Positions 1-7,864 of a DNA stretch of 14,526 nucleotides are shown one piece after another. The notes under the pieces are model-generated. The model ran no database searches. It had not been told where the DNA came from and worked only from the letters and a program-made list of their open reading frames with translations. Numbering within the stretch: the first letter of the stretch is position 1; each line of letters starts with the position of its first letter. A program made the position numbers and the translations under genes. The DNA comes from Suillus spraguei (taxonomy: Eukaryota > Basidiomycota > Agaricomycetes > Boletales > Suillaceae): assembly GCA_016800925.1 (NCBI GenBank), contig JABCPU010001150.1, positions 1 through 14,526 on the forward strand, in the 5' to 3' direction.

Positions 1-938
1 AAGTAGGCACTGGGTTGGTTGATGAATCATCCTCAGAGTCACTGAGGACTTCACAAATCAAATTTTTGAGGCCACCAGCTCTGCTCTGCTTAGTTGTGTG
101 CTGCGATGTTGATGTTACTTGGTTCAGCATGAGGTAATGGGCTTGGAATTAGTAGTAACACATTGAAATTAACTTGATGACCAAAAAACGAACAAAACAA
201 CTCACCACTGTTTCCGCAGTAGAAAGCACATCTTTGTGCAGATCCTCTGGCCAATACTTCTTGAAGTACACCATCTTGCCTGTGGGGTGGAGTACTGAAG
301 TGCAAAAGTCAGACTCATGGCAGCCATCATGAAAAAATAAATGTATACATTGACAGTGCACATGCAGCAGAGTGTGTTGTCTTCTCATAATACTCATCTA
401 CTTTTGCTGCTGCATCTTTGAGTGTAAAAGCAAACTGCATGTATTTTGACCTTTCTGCACACAATGACCAAGCCTTATAGAGAATTTCGAGTGCCAGAAT
501 TACAAGGTGTAAGGTTGAACCTCAGTCAGATGAGAAAGCTTGCTGGGCCACGTCAGCATACTATAAAACCAAGATAAGTAGCAAGCTTCAAATAAATAGA
601 GACTAACATACTGAGAGAAGATTGGCAAACTGCCCAACATATGTCCATTCAACTTCTGACAGCTGCAGAAAGTCAATCTTTGCGCATCTACTCAAATTGT
701 GCTCTTGACAACCCATCTCATATATGAAAGTGTCGACATGTTCCTTATTCATCTCTGCATGGTTGAGCATAATATAAGTTGAGGACCACCAACCTTCATG
801 TCAATCAACAGTTGCATTGGCTGAGACATACCTCCCTTGGTTTGAACATTCTGGTACAGCTCCTTTCATTTTGCAGAGGAATGTTCCTTAATGCAAATGC
901 TATGCACAAGGCCAATCTTGTTTCAATTGGATGGCTCA
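1..938 (-). pseudogene. hAT-superfamily transposase remnant (C-terminal half; runs off the left edge)
   Basis: Reading the minus strand from 938 towards 1, conceptual translation gives hAT-type transposase segments in the expected order: a WSSTYIMLNHAE stretch (about 785-750), LSEVEWTYVGQFANLL (about 660-612), LHLVILALEILYKAW (about 512-470), KVDEYYEKT (about 390-365) and KMVYFKKYWPEDLHKDVL (about 280-220). Three introns fit GT-AG rules: 561-611, 295-348 (phase imperfect) and 101-205. The last exon ends in the acidic run SDSEDDSS at the window edge, so the C-terminal dimerisation domain lies outside. The gene is dead. In-frame TGA codons occur at 923-925, 866-868 and 522-524, and there is a frame slip near 787-794 just before WSSTY. 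The N-terminal part is missing beyond the LTR that starts at 939. The hAT assignment rests on recalled family motifs; the breaks are read directly. Confidence 0.72.
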
Positions 939-1413
939 TGTTACGACTGGGGTGGCGTCACCAGCGACAGTGAAAAGACACAGTCGGTCTGCTGGGAAGT
1001 TCTACAATGTCCAGAAGAGGACAAGGTGAAAGTACAAGGAACACGTTCCGAGTACGATCAAGGGTTCGGCCTCAAAGACAAGTCTAAGAGGTTCTACAAG
1101 AATAGAGACTAAGGCTAAGGAGTGCTTAGACTTAGAGACGATTCAAGGACGACTTAGGTTGGAGACCTAAGCGAAGGAAGTTCCAGGTAAAACCCAGTAA
1201 GATTAAAGTAAAGAATCTACTACAAGTACAGTGTGCTTAAATAGACCAATATGTGTGCACGGACCAAGAGAGACGTGAGAAAGTAAGTGCGTATCCAAAT
1301 AAGGAAGGCAGCTATAGTACAGATGCGTTGAGCATATGAGTCAGAGTCATGTGACATGATATACAAGTAAGGAAGCAAGGAGAGAATGAATAGGGGCACG
1401 TACGATTGTAACA
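939..1413 (+). mobile_element. Solo LTR of an LTR retrotransposon (copy 1)
   Basis: The 475-base segment begins TGTTACGACTGG and ends GATTGTAACA, giving the TG...CA termini of an LTR with a six-base inverted end (TGTTAC/GTAACA). A second copy lies in reverse orientation at 3856-4328, about 90 percent identical by eye over its whole length, which fixes both boundaries. No gag-pol sequence, primer-binding site or polypurine tract follows, so this is a solo LTR left by recombination. A possible TATA region (GCTTAAATAGAC) lies near 1234-1245. The flanking five bases differ (GCTCA at 934-938, TGTAC at 1414-1418), so no target duplication survives. It truncates the hAT remnant on its left. A Ty3/gypsy-type origin is likely but not proven. 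Confidence 0.85.
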
Positions 1414-1414
1414 T

Positions 1415-2131
1415 GTACCCTGCATGATACAGTACCTGATTTTACCCCATTGCACGTACTATAGGTTAGGATTACTGTCTAGCTCTGGATCTACCCAGTA
1501 GTGGACATAGTCTTTAAAGTTCCCTTATCGCTTGTTAATTCATCACACTCGTTGTAAAGATACAACCTAGCTTGGGCTGTAGATAAACCACTGCCTAAAC
1601 TAGTATGTTAGTCTTGCGCTCCGTCTAGTCTGCTTCACTTGTAAGAACAAGAGCGTTCAACCCTAAAGGGGGATGCCTATTCAGTATGGTCAAGTTCGAG
1701 TCTAACTTATGTGCGAAACAAGCGTCGAGGTCTGTGGTAAGTTGCTGCGGTCAGCGATGATACCGCCAGAACTAGTGTCATGCGTAGCGGTGCTACTGTC
1801 GTTGAGATAAAGTCAGTAACAGTTGCATCTAGCGAGCGATGTCGAGCGGTGGTCTCAGCGGTAGCGGTAAGGTTGCAAGTGGTGCAAAGAAACAGTAAAG
1901 AAGTCCGCGGTACTTTCAGCAGTAAAGTAGCGGAGCGTGGGAAGTTCAGTCAAAGTAACAATCAAAAGTCCAGCGTATGCCAGCGGTAACAGAGAACGAG
2001 CGTGATGAATTAACAGCGATAAGGGAACTTTAAAGACTATGTCCACTACTGGGTAGATCCAGAGCTAGACAGTAATCCTGACCTATAGTACGTGCAATGG
2101 GTAAAATCAGGTACTGTATCATGCAGGGTAC
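1415..2131. mobile_element. Non-autonomous DNA transposon with about 140-base terminal inverted repeats
   Basis: The left arm 1415-1554 (starting GTACCCTGCATGATACAG) matches the reverse complement of the right arm 1995-2131 with only about four differences by eye: two one-base indels and two substitutions. The 440-base centre has no convincing reading frame, only GCGGT-rich sequence around 1740-1990, so it encodes no transposase and must depend on one elsewhere. The ends read GTACCC...GGGTAC. Because GTAC is its own complement, the exact end and target duplication (TA or GTAC) cannot be fixed. The high arm identity suggests recent activity or conversion. It starts one base after the LTR that ends at 1413. 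The superfamily is unknown. Confidence 0.8.
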
Positions 2132-2642
2132 GCGGTGCTTATATCCTAATTCGTATGTACTCAGAATACTCTAGGCGAGATCAGTAGCGCTGGAGTGTAG
2201 TAACCGCCATAATAAATAAACATAGCACGAGGCAACATGTAATAACACTTGTCGTGGAATCAGTGATAACGAACAGAAAACAAACTACGCACCAAATGGA
2301 GCTATGCAGATGCGGCAAGGACATGGAAGGACATCGGTTCGTGGAACGTGGTGCAGCAGTCAGTACGGTGTGCAGTAAGCGTGGGATGCCGCCAGTACTG
2401 CTAAAGGGGTAAGATGGCCATGGACAAGTGGTAACTCCTGTAGATGTGAGACGAGTGTCAAAATATGGGTTTTAAGCCCAGTGCCAATATGTTCATTACA
2501 CCGGATTTTGGATGTATACCTACTCTCTGAAATAAGGGGCATTACTCAGGAAAGGGGCACAGTGCACGAACTGAGGCCAAAGCCCTTCGGATCTTTCACC
2601 CTTTGAGTATGGTCTTAACAACATGGGAAGAAGAGGAAACTG
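2132..2642. other. Intergenic stretch without a recognisable gene
   Basis: Between the inverted-repeat element and the start of the His-rich gene I see no open frame with family resemblance, no RNA gene and no repeat matching other parts of the window. The last 100 bases may hold the promoter and leader of the gene starting at 2643, but no clear TATA box is visible. Confidence 0.4.
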
Positions 2643-2847
2643 ATGTCTGTGGACACATCACATGCATCAAAGAAGCTGGCCCCATCCAGCAAGAAGTCTG
2701 CCACTTCAAAAGTGGGGAAGAAGGCTGTATGGCCAAGGCAACCCAAAACACCTGCCCCACCAACTTCTCCAATGAAAGGTGGCCCTCTGTCCCCATTGAC
2801 AGTGGGGTCATCAAGTGTGGCCGCATCACCAGAGCCTGAGACTGCAG

Positions 2848-2896
2848 GTGAGTACTCTTTATTTTAAATTAACTTTACTTGACTCAAAGTGTATAG
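2848..2896 (+). other. Intron 1 of the His-rich gene
   Basis: The intron is 49 bases with donor GTGAGT and acceptor GTATAG. Exon 1 ends one base into a codon, and exon 2 (2897) supplies the other two. The strong donor and preserved phase support a once-functional gene rather than a chance open frame. Confidence 0.6.
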
Positions 2897-2947
2897 CTAT
2901 GGCACCAGCATTCCTCCAGGATGGTCCCTCAAACATGCATACAAAAG

Positions 2948-3013
2948 GTAAGCTTTTTTTCAAAATGGTTATTCTTGCAAAATATCTAATGATCCACTGT
3001 CCATCTACTCTAG
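2948..3013 (+). other. Intron 2 of the His-rich gene
   Basis: The intron is 66 bases with donor GTAAGC, a pyrimidine-rich interior and acceptor CTCTAG. It joins AAAG to TGAAACC in the same phase as intron 1 and leads into the long exon that holds the repeat and His-rich regions. Confidence 0.6.
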
Positions 3014-3363
3014 TGAAACCACACCCACTCACAAAGGAATCCAAGGGTAACATGAAATGTGCTCTTCACATAGTGTACAGCTGCTCAGATAATCCTGGAG
3101 CTGATGGGAATGAGAAGACAGATGTGGCTGTGAAGAGCGGTGTCTCCCCTGGTTTAGATAATGTCCCCAAGGAGACATTACAAAAAGACTTGCCTTCGGA
3201 GGTGATGCAGGATGACAGACCAGCAGGAGATCAGCAGGAACCATCTCCAGTCACCAATCCTATTGAGGATCCTTGTACTGCTGCTGACTCTCATGACCCC
3301 CATGACCATCCAGCCAACCCACCCTAAGCTCATAATGAGCTCCCTGTCCATCATCACCCTCAT

Positions 3364-3435
3364 GAGGGTATCCAGCAAGGCTCTGATGAGGTTATCCAGC
3401 AAGGCTCTAATGAGGGCATCCAGCAAGACCCTCAC
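3364..3435 (+). repeat. Three tandem 24-base repeats coding eight-residue units
   Basis: Three adjacent copies (3364-3387, 3388-3411, 3412-3435) share the core ATCCAGCAAG and code for EGIQQGSD, EVIQQGSN and EGIQQDPH in the frame of exon 3. They lie after the in-frame TAA at 3325-3327, yet stay in the upstream frame, which argues that this stop is a later mutation. Confidence 0.75.
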
Positions 3436-3855
3436 AAGAGTGACGCTCTACCTCACTCACGAACCTCAATGTGGGGTTGTCCACAACCATCACCATGACC
3501 CTCATGAGAGTGAGCCTCATCATGACCCTCGAGACACTCCCCATCATGACCCTCACAACACCTTGCGCAACCCTCGTCAGCCTCTTCACAGTCATTCTCA
3601 TGAGCCATGGTACATACATGAGGCTGTGCATCGTCATGAGGTCCACCATCTGCATAAAGATACCCCAATCACTGAGCGTGATGCTCTCTATCCTCGTGAT
3701 GCCTTCTACCACTGTGACTTTTGCAATCACTGCTATGCTGCTGGTTCGCAGCCTACCAACTATCATGGACCTGAGCCTCATACTAATGATGAATTTGCCA
3801 TGCAAAATAGCTCACCGGCCTTGGAGGTATACTGCAATGACCATTATGCTCATGG

Positions 3856-4328
3856 TGTTACAATCGTACGTACCCCTATTCATTTTCCCTTTGTTTCCTT
3901 ACTTGTATATCATGTCACATGACTCTGACTCATATGCTCAATGCATCTGTACAACACATGCCTTCCTTATTAGGATACGCAGTTACATTCTCATGGTTAC
4001 TTGGTCTGTGCGCACATATTGGCCTATTTAAGCACAGTGTACTTGTAGTAGATTCCCTACTTTAATCTTACTGGGTTTTACCTGGAATCTCCTTCGCTTA
4101 GGTCTCCAACCTAAGTCGTCTTGAATCGTCTCTAAGTCTAAGCACTCCTTAGCCTTAGTCTCTATTCTCGCAGATACCTCTTAGACTTATCTTTGAGGCT
4201 GAACCCTTGATCATACTCGAACGTGTTCCTTGTACTTTCACCTTGTCCTCTTCTGGACATTGTAAGAACTCCCAGCAGACCGTCTGTGTCTTTTCACTGT
4301 CGCTGGTGACGCACCCCAGTTCGTAACA
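3856..4328 (-). mobile_element. Solo LTR of the same retrotransposon family (copy 2), inserted in the His-rich gene
   Basis: On the minus strand the 473-base segment begins TGTTACGAACTGG and ends GATTGTAACA. It is about 90 percent identical to the plus-strand copy at 939-1413. It is bounded by a perfect five-base target duplication, CATGG at 3851-3855 and 4329-4333, the size typical of LTR retrotransposon integrases. No internal retroviral-type coding sequence is present. It sits inside the His-rich exon, where the interrupted frame would reach a stop within the LTR at 3920-3922. Confidence 0.9.
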
Positions 4329-4613
4329 CATGGTGAGCACAAATGCACATACCCAAGTCAATACAGTCCAGCACTTGGTCCTGAATATGCTTGTGAGAGT
4401 GGATACTCTCAATGCAACAACCTTGATGAACAGCAGGCATTTGGTGGAGGAACTTACTGTGGCGGGTACCCTTAAGGCAGGACTTGTTACCAGAACTCCA
4501 GATGGACAGATCACATCCATGATACTGCATCTTTTGACTATGTTCCTCATGACATTGTGCCACGATCATTTAGTCAAGATCCAGTTAACCCTCCTCACCC
4601 ACCTTCATCTTAA

Positions 4614-5126
4614 TTGTTGTTCAATTTGTGTGCACTCATGTTTTCTCGACACTACTTTTGCTCATCTTCTCATGCTGTCTTTGTGTTTCTGCGGTGATGA
4701 TGCTCATTCCTAATTCATCCTGTGCTGATCTTGCCCTGTCCCTCTCATACCCTACTTATGTTGCTATAGACTTGTTATTTTGACTTCTCCTTGTTTTGAC
4801 AATGTCAGTATAGCAGCTCCAATGCCTGCTCTTGTTTGCATCAGAACACATTTGAGAACACTGAGTCTTAAGAATAATGATACACAAGTGCCATATATAT
4901 TATTAGAGTGACATAACTACAATGGGAAAAAAAACATAATGTGGGGAGAGAAAACATGCGAAAAAATGACATAAGTAGAAACATGGGGGGTAAAACATGA
5001 GCCATGTGCAAGGAGCACCAGAGGCTCTAGATTACATCATAAGGGCCAGAATCCATGCATGAGGAGCACCAGAGGCTCTAGATTATCTTGAGGGCAGCAG
5101 GACCTAAAATAACAAGCTAAAGGCTC
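4614..5126. other. 3' flank of the broken gene; no gene seen
   Basis: After the stop at 4611-4613 the sequence is T-rich to about 4800, then A-rich with short purine runs. No reading frame looks genuine. The only structure I can support is the 23-base direct repeat at 5012-5034 and 5063-5085. It may be untranslated and flanking DNA of the His-rich gene or part of the mobile unit that carries it. Confidence 0.4.
5012..5085. repeat. 23-base direct repeat, two copies
   Basis: GGAGCACCAGAGGCTCTAGA plus the next three bases (TTA) occur identically at 5012-5034 and 5063-5085, start to start 51 bases apart. The bases between are unrelated, so this is a short local duplication and not a longer tandem array. 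No function is apparent. Confidence 0.7.
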
Positions 5127-5139
5127 TCTACAACCACAT

Positions 5140-5450
5140 TTTTTTTTTTTTTTAATCAGTGTTTATTGTCCGTTGGGGCTATGCTCTATGGTAGACAAAA
5201 CCTACAGGTATGTACTTGTTCGTATGTATTAATTATCAAGAATATTTTTGTGATGCGCGATCATTGGTCCAGGTGTGAAACGAGGACTGGTAAGGCCAGC
5301 TAAAGGCGATAGGGGTTTATGGGCTCATTCTTCTTCTTTGTTGTCTGCAGGGGGTGTAACATCTCCAAAGATTTGTTCCAGTCGGTGCGTGCTTGCTATG
5401 TAGCGTAGTAGGGGCTTGACGCATTTCTGGTTGTTCAGCAAGTTCTTGAG
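5140..5450 (-). mobile_element. 5'-truncated LINE (Tad-like) insertion
   Basis: The insertion is flanked by a perfect 13-base target duplication, TCTACAACCACAT at 5127-5139 and 5451-5463. On the minus strand it ends in poly(A), seen as T at 5140-5153, preceded by AATAAA (complement of 5162-5167). From 5450 down to a TGA at 5325-5327 it encodes 41 residues, including KCVKPLLRYIASTHRLEQIF and an acidic end. This resembles the extreme C terminus of fungal Tad-type reverse transcriptase proteins (recalled pattern, not searched). The rest, 5154-5324, would be 3' untranslated region. Target duplication, A tail and 5' truncation together indicate target-primed reverse transcription. Confidence 0.82.
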
Positions 5451-5453
5451 TCT

Positions 5454-5741
5454 ACAACCACATGGGATGACCAGAGCCAACCCTTCAACCAGGCCCACAA
5501 GGGTATTATTGTGACTCTTGAGGATTTGAGGGAGACCTCCTGCGAAAGGGTTGTGTCCTACATTGAAACCGGGTCTAACAGACCGTGGGAAGCACTAAAA
5601 AGTGCTGCCAAGGGTGCCTATGAACACGGTGCGCTTATCTCATATATATGCATATACTTCTTAGCTGGGTCCAAGCACGAACACGTACTAATACGTGAAC
5701 AAGCTCTTGCCAAACCCCAAAGACCGCATAGATATATGTAG
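5454..5741 (+). CDS. Unrecognised coding-like stretch beside the LINE, probably a gene fragment
   Basis: One frame stays open from about 5454 to TAG at 5739-5741. It contains a soluble, helix-prone segment (WDDQSQPFN, then EDLRETSCERVVSYIETG, then WEALKSAAKGAYEHG). The first ATG in frame is at 5511. Frames upstream of the LINE, when rejoined across the target site, reach a stop at 5118-5120, so no longer gene is seen. A short alternative splice (GTGCGC at about 5628, acceptor TTCTTAG near 5664) would also keep frame. I recognise no family. It could be a fragment of a host gene or a chance frame; composition favours weak coding potential. Confidence 0.25.
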   Translation, partial: TTTWDDQSQPFNQAHKGIIVTLEDLRETSCERVVSYIETGSNRPWEALKSAAKGAYEHGALISYICIYFLAGSKHEHVLIREQALAKPQRPHRYM

Positions 5742-6337
5742 CATGTTCTATTCCGTGGTGACGGAGGAGCCAGAATATGAATATGTATGTCCCGTTTTCT
5801 TATTTCAAAGTAGATGACACGAACCAATACATTGTCATTGACTTACATGCATTTCTACAGCAAACCTGAGGTAATTATATATAACCGCGCCGTTCTAAGC
5901 TAATGAATGCTCCGATTCATTAGTTACCAACATTTCGACATGAGCCATTCTGAACGCCACGGATCGGGAATCACCTGTAACTGGAGCACATCGAAACTGC
6001 ATGGATACCCAGTAAAACCCCCATCATCAGGTGTCTATCTCACGTCCTCGGTTTGGTCATTGAGTCACTCGCAGATGTATATAGTCCAGCCTGTACTCTT
6101 GGATTCGATAGCAGAATTACACCCAGTATTTTCCCCGCTCCAAGTGGGTCCGATATCCTCTGACGTTGCAACTACAATCCAGTGCGTTCAACGTGTTTAC
6201 TTTACCTACTTGTATCGAGCTGGAACGAAGACGGTTTATTATGCGATCAAATTATTTCAGATTACGAGCCCGGGGTGTTTGCACCAAAACCAACAAGTGC
6301 GCAAATACTTGCGGCATTTCCTCTACATACTTCTCGA
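5742..6337. other. Intergenic region downstream of the first secreted-protein gene
   Basis: No convincing gene is seen. The sequence contains a perfect hairpin with nine-base arms at 5900-5923. Its right end (from about 6213) belongs to the duplicated block and would be 3' untranslated or terminator sequence of the minus-strand gene ending at 6338. Confidence 0.35.
5900..5923. other. Perfect inverted repeat CTAATGAAT / ATTCATTAG
   Basis: Nine-base arms at 5900-5908 and 5915-5923 enclose a six-base loop, GCTCCG. It lies about 415 bases beyond the stop of the secreted-protein gene. It is too far for an obvious 3' end signal and has no known match. Confidence 0.4.
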
Positions 6338-6668
6338 TCAGCAACGGACTGCATAATGTTCCGTCAACAACAGCACCAATGGGAAGCGGAAACATAACCC
6401 ACCAGCGTGTTGCTATGTGCAAATCCACTAACCTAATGGAAGCACATTTTACCACCGGTCGGCTGACATTACGAGACCAAAAGGGTGAGCCACCAAGTAA
6501 AAATTTGATGCAAAGCAAACTACTCCTACTTACAGTTTCGTAACAGACATCGTTCTTGTCGCAGCAATCGCTGGTGTGGCTGCAAGGCCATGCCCATTGC
6601 TGACATGCACTTACAGACATCATAGATGTTGTTAGCGCAATGATAACGGTGAGGAATGAGAAACGCAT
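6338..6668 (-). CDS. Small secreted cysteine-rich protein, cystine-knot-like (copy 1)
   Basis: Proposed exons are 6668-6534 (45 codons) and 6412-6338 (24 codons plus TGA), with a 121-base intron 6413-6533 (GTAAGT...CATAG), giving 69 residues. Residues 1-21 form a signal peptide (MRFSFLTVIIALTTSMMSVSA), predicting export. Cysteines at 22, 29, 35, 36 and 42 give C-x6-C-x5-CC-x5-C, the inhibitor cystine knot spacing. Further cysteines follow at 52 (GGLC) and 69, the last residue. Such proteins are common in agaricomycetes, often among effector-like or symbiosis-related small secreted proteins; the role here is unknown. The paralogue at 7865-8198 supports the start, donor, acceptor and terminal Arg-Cys. 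The second exon is less certain: other acceptors inside 6338-6412 would give different cysteine-containing tails. Confidence 0.72.
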
Positions 6669-6744
6669 TGTTCGTGTGTAGTATGAACCGCTGAAGTGCT
6701 CCAAAAATTCTTTGGGGTGAAGTGGACGGTAAGAAGATGGCTTG

Positions 6745-6752
6745 CTTTTATA
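6745..6752 (-). promoter_or_regulatory. TATA box of secreted-protein gene copy 1
   Basis: On the minus strand this reads TATAAAAG, 77 bases before the ATG at 6668-6666. The same octamer and its surroundings are conserved upstream of copy 2 (8280-8287), which supports a functional core promoter. Confidence 0.6.
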
Positions 6753-6920
6753 CTCGCAAAGTAGTGTTTCATCCAGCATTTCTGTTTAGCAGAATGGTTT
6801 AGGCGCAACCAGATTATCTCACGAGAAGCTGAACTAATGATTCCTGCTCACTACCAGCGGAACTCTCACGTCACAACATTATTTGAAAGTACTAGGGTCC
6901 ACGGCAACGCAACCTCTCCT

Positions 6921-7720
6921 GCTGTTTGAACAGGTCTCACTGCACTCGTTTACTCGTTGGACTGGAAAGGCAGACATCACATCCACCTGCTTCGCTCATT
7001 TGTAAGGCCTGCGTTGAGTTCGGCGGGGAATTGTGAACGAAAGAGTGAGAAGATATAAGAAGTGAGCGATGACAGATAGGAACAGATTGTTATTGGTGGC
7101 GTGCGCAGTCTAGGCTTTTGAGGCAGGTGAAGGAGCAGGACGTCTCAAGGGCTTTCTCTAAGGTGCTTTTGAGCGGGAATCTTGTAAGGTAGAATTCGCT
7201 GTAGATACCAGAGTGTACACAAGCTAGTTACACGGAACATGATAAGGTTTTTTGAGATGGATCGCGAAGATCGAGTGAGTTAGGTTTTGACAGGATAACG
7301 AAGCTGTATAGCGTTATCAGCAGGGACTTGAAAATCGTGTGTCAGTAACGAGGGAAAAGACTGAATGTAGACAGAGATAACGAGTTTTATAGTAACAGGG
7401 ACTGGAAGCATGTGGATTGAGGAAAGCAGTGAAGTAATAAGGTAAAAGAAAGGATGTATCCGCGTGACTCGGATACGAACTTTTCGCATCCGTGAGTCAC
7501 GTGGACGGTCTCGAACGCATCGAGCGTTTAAGGTTTGATCTGAAGCTTCGGTCGGGGCGTACAATCCTTACAAGTTTGTAGCTCTAGAAAAATGGAAGCG
7601 CAGACCTGCTGTCGAGGTTCTTGTGCGAGGTCGCTCCCTGTGCTATTCAGCACTTCAACTTGAATGCTTACCCTCAGGTTGGTACTAGTCGTAATGTGCC
7701 GTATAGATCTTTACGCTTGG
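6921..7720. other. Spacer between the two secreted-protein units
   Basis: No gene is supported. On the minus strand a frame covers 7564-7280, but it lacks family resemblance and splice support. The spacer contains an imperfect inverted repeat at 7460-7504, with arms CGCGTGACTCGGAT and its near complement ATCCGTGAGTCACGTG. Its right end (about 7640-7725) recurs at 8653-8738 after unit 2, so it belongs to the repeated array. Confidence 0.4.
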
Positions 7721-7864
7721 GCCGTATTGTATCGAGCCGGAATCAAGATGGTTTACTTTGCAATCAAGTTATTTCAAATTACGAGCCCGGACTGTTTACA
7801 CCAAAACCAACAAGTGCGCAAATACTTGATTCACTTTGCGGCATTCCATCTACCTATTTCTCAA

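Larger units (their letters stand above)
2643..4613 (+). pseudogene. Broken gene for a His/Asp/Pro-rich protein of unknown function
   Basis: I do not recognise this gene. Exon 1 (2643-2847) starts MSVDTSHASKKLAPSSKKSA and is Lys/Ser/Pro-rich. Exon 2 is 2897-2947 and exon 3 starts at 3014. Introns 2848-2896 (GTGAGT...TAG) and 2948-3013 (GTAAGC...TAG) keep frame. A further 42-base in-frame intron, 3047-3088, is possible. Exon 3 encodes an acidic segment, three eight-residue repeats (3364-3435), then a His-rich region with motifs such as HHDPHESEPHHDP and HHDPHN, suggesting metal binding (inference). Breaks: TAA at 3325-3327, a frame change between about 3436 and 3470, a solo LTR at 3856-4328, and TAA at 4473-4475. 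Skipping the LTR and one target-site copy returns the reading to one frame, running on past the second TAA to a stop at 4611-4613. Intact length would have been about 460 residues. Confidence 0.6.
6213..6900. repeat. Duplicated block, unit 1 (matches 7729-8630)
   Basis: From GTATCGAGC near 6211 to GGGTCCACGG near 6904 this unit aligns with 7727-8627 through the 3' flank, both exons, the intron, the TATA region and the upstream sequence of the small secreted-protein genes. Differences are scattered substitutions and small indels, plus a 172-base insertion present only in unit 2. The duplication is therefore old enough to have diverged, and both units keep their splice sites. Confidence 0.8.

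Noticed and set aside
1693..1703. AGTTCGAGTCT, resembling a tRNA B box inside the foldback element
   Set aside because: No A box at the right distance and no cloverleaf could be drawn, so neither a tRNA nor a tRNA-derived SINE is supported.
3047..3088. A third intron in the His-rich gene (GTAACA...CTCAG, 42 bases)
   Set aside because: Not excluded, but very short and a multiple of three, so the frame cannot decide. I left it as exon.
3407..3805. Minus-strand 132-residue frame opposite the His-rich exon
   Set aside because: It is produced by the CATGACCCT-type repeats read backwards and has no splice or start support.
4155..4550. Minus-strand 131-residue frame and the plus-strand 891-1112 frame
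   Set aside because: Both are readings across LTR sequence and its flank; LTRs are non-coding.
5907..6356. 149-residue plus-strand open frame
   Set aside because: It runs antisense into the second exon and 3' flank of the secreted-protein gene, shows no motifs, and the paralogous unit does not keep the frame.
6338..6400. Alternative second exons for secreted-protein copy 1 starting after TGCAG or GTATGTAG further downstream
   Set aside because: They give cysteine-containing tails in copy 1, but the corresponding frames in copy 2 hit stops at once or lose the cysteines. The acceptor at 6412/6413 works in both.
6252..6779. Single 175-residue minus-strand reading frame over secreted-protein copy 1
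   Set aside because: It reads through a strong GTAAGT donor at 6533. The equivalent reading in copy 2 is not conserved past the donor, and it places 37 residues before a perfect signal peptide. A spliced 69-residue protein fits better.
7460..7504. Imperfect inverted repeat containing CACGTG, considered as a regulatory site or terminator
   Set aside because: It is far from any gene supported here and imperfect, so no role can be assigned.
7280..7564. 94-residue minus-strand frame in the spacer between the secreted-protein units
   Set aside because: No signal peptide, motif, intron or paralogue supports it.
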